Origin: Bacillota bacterium
GTDB taxonomy: Bacteria > Bacillota_A > Clostridia > Peptostreptococcales > Anaerovoracaceae
Direction: 5' to 3'
Length of the DNA: 7,027 nt
Assembly: GCA_017437925.1 (NCBI GenBank)
Contig: JAFRWQ010000142.1
Location: 1-7,027, forward strand
The position numbers and the translations under genes were made by a program. Numbering within the stretch: position 1 is the first letter of the stretch; each line of letters starts with the position of its first letter. Positions 6,887-7,027 of this stretch are shown piece after piece. Below the pieces are notes generated by a model. The model saw only the letters and a program-made list of their open reading frames with translations, made no database searches and had not been told where the DNA came from.

Positions 6887-7027
6887 CGGAGCTTCTTAAG
6901 ACCTCGGATCTGGCCGTGGGTTACAATAAAAAAGCCATACTGGAGGGCATAAACATCAGCCTTGAGAGGGGCCGCATACTGACCCTGATCGGGCCCAACG
7001 GCGGAGGGAAATCCACCATACTGAAGA
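6883..7027 (+). CDS. ABC transporter ATP-binding protein, 3' end beyond the window
   Basis: Nucleotide-binding subunit that powers the importer formed with the preceding permease and receptor. Only the first 48 codons are present. From the GTG start the protein reads MTELLKTSDLAVGYNKKAIL and continues to a complete Walker A motif GPNGGGKST before the window ends. The Tyr in AVGY is at the usual A-loop position. The Walker B, signature and Q/H-loop motifs lie outside. The start is supported by GGAGG at 6871-6875 and by the 4-nt GTGA overlap with the permease stop, a typical arrangement for FecCD-ATPase pairs. The substrate is not readable from this fragment. Confidence 0.92.
   Translation, partial: MTELLKTSDLAVGYNKKAILEGINISLERGRILTLIGPNGGGKSTILK

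Noticed and set aside
1..7027. CRISPR arrays, insertion sequences, tRNA or rRNA genes
   Set aside because: No regularly spaced repeats, transposase motifs, terminal inverted repeats or tRNA-like cloverleaf sequences were seen. The only sizeable non-coding stretch is the riboswitch leader.

Overview
The window is GC-rich and every gene lies on the + strand, tightly packed, with frequent ATA (Ile) and AGG (Arg) codons. The exported proteins are lipoproteins. The anaerobic-type cobaltochelatase and a phosphosugar mutase resembling those of Firmicutes point to an anaerobic Bacillota (Clostridia-type) bacterium. This taxonomic guess is inference from protein style, not from a marker gene.

Region 1 (1-2252) is housekeeping. 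It holds the 3' part of an XTP/dITP diphosphatase (RdgB/HAM1) gene, overlapping by 4 nt (ATGA) a complete phosphoglucomutase/phosphomannomutase gene.

Region 2 (2253-2697) is a 445-nt non-coding leader. It contains, in order, a long imperfect stem-loop after the mutase gene, an AT-rich inverted repeat that includes a possible -10 box, a well-supported cobalamin riboswitch aptamer (about 2323-2509, closed by a 10-bp P1 helix and carrying the B12 box), a further hairpin, two consecutive terminator-like hairpins each followed by T-runs, and a good ribosome binding site.

Region 3 (2698-7027, running off the end) is a compact operon. A 635-aa lipoprotein contains a CbiK-type sirohydrochlorin cobaltochelatase domain, an N-terminal helical spacer and two C-terminal beta-rich NEAT-like modules. 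After it come a substrate-binding lipoprotein (BtuF/FecB superfamily), a FecCD/BtuC-type permease and the start of the matching ABC ATPase. Spacings are 1 nt, 9 nt and a 4-nt overlap.

Together the riboswitch, surface chelatase and ABC importer suggest a cobalamin-repressed system that captures, and possibly metallates or demetallates, a cobalt, corrinoid or other tetrapyrrole substrate outside the membrane and imports it. The most notable point is that a chelatase usually thought of as a cytoplasmic step of B12 synthesis is built here as an exported lipoprotein fused to putative ligand-binding domains. The transported substrate cannot be read from the sequence.
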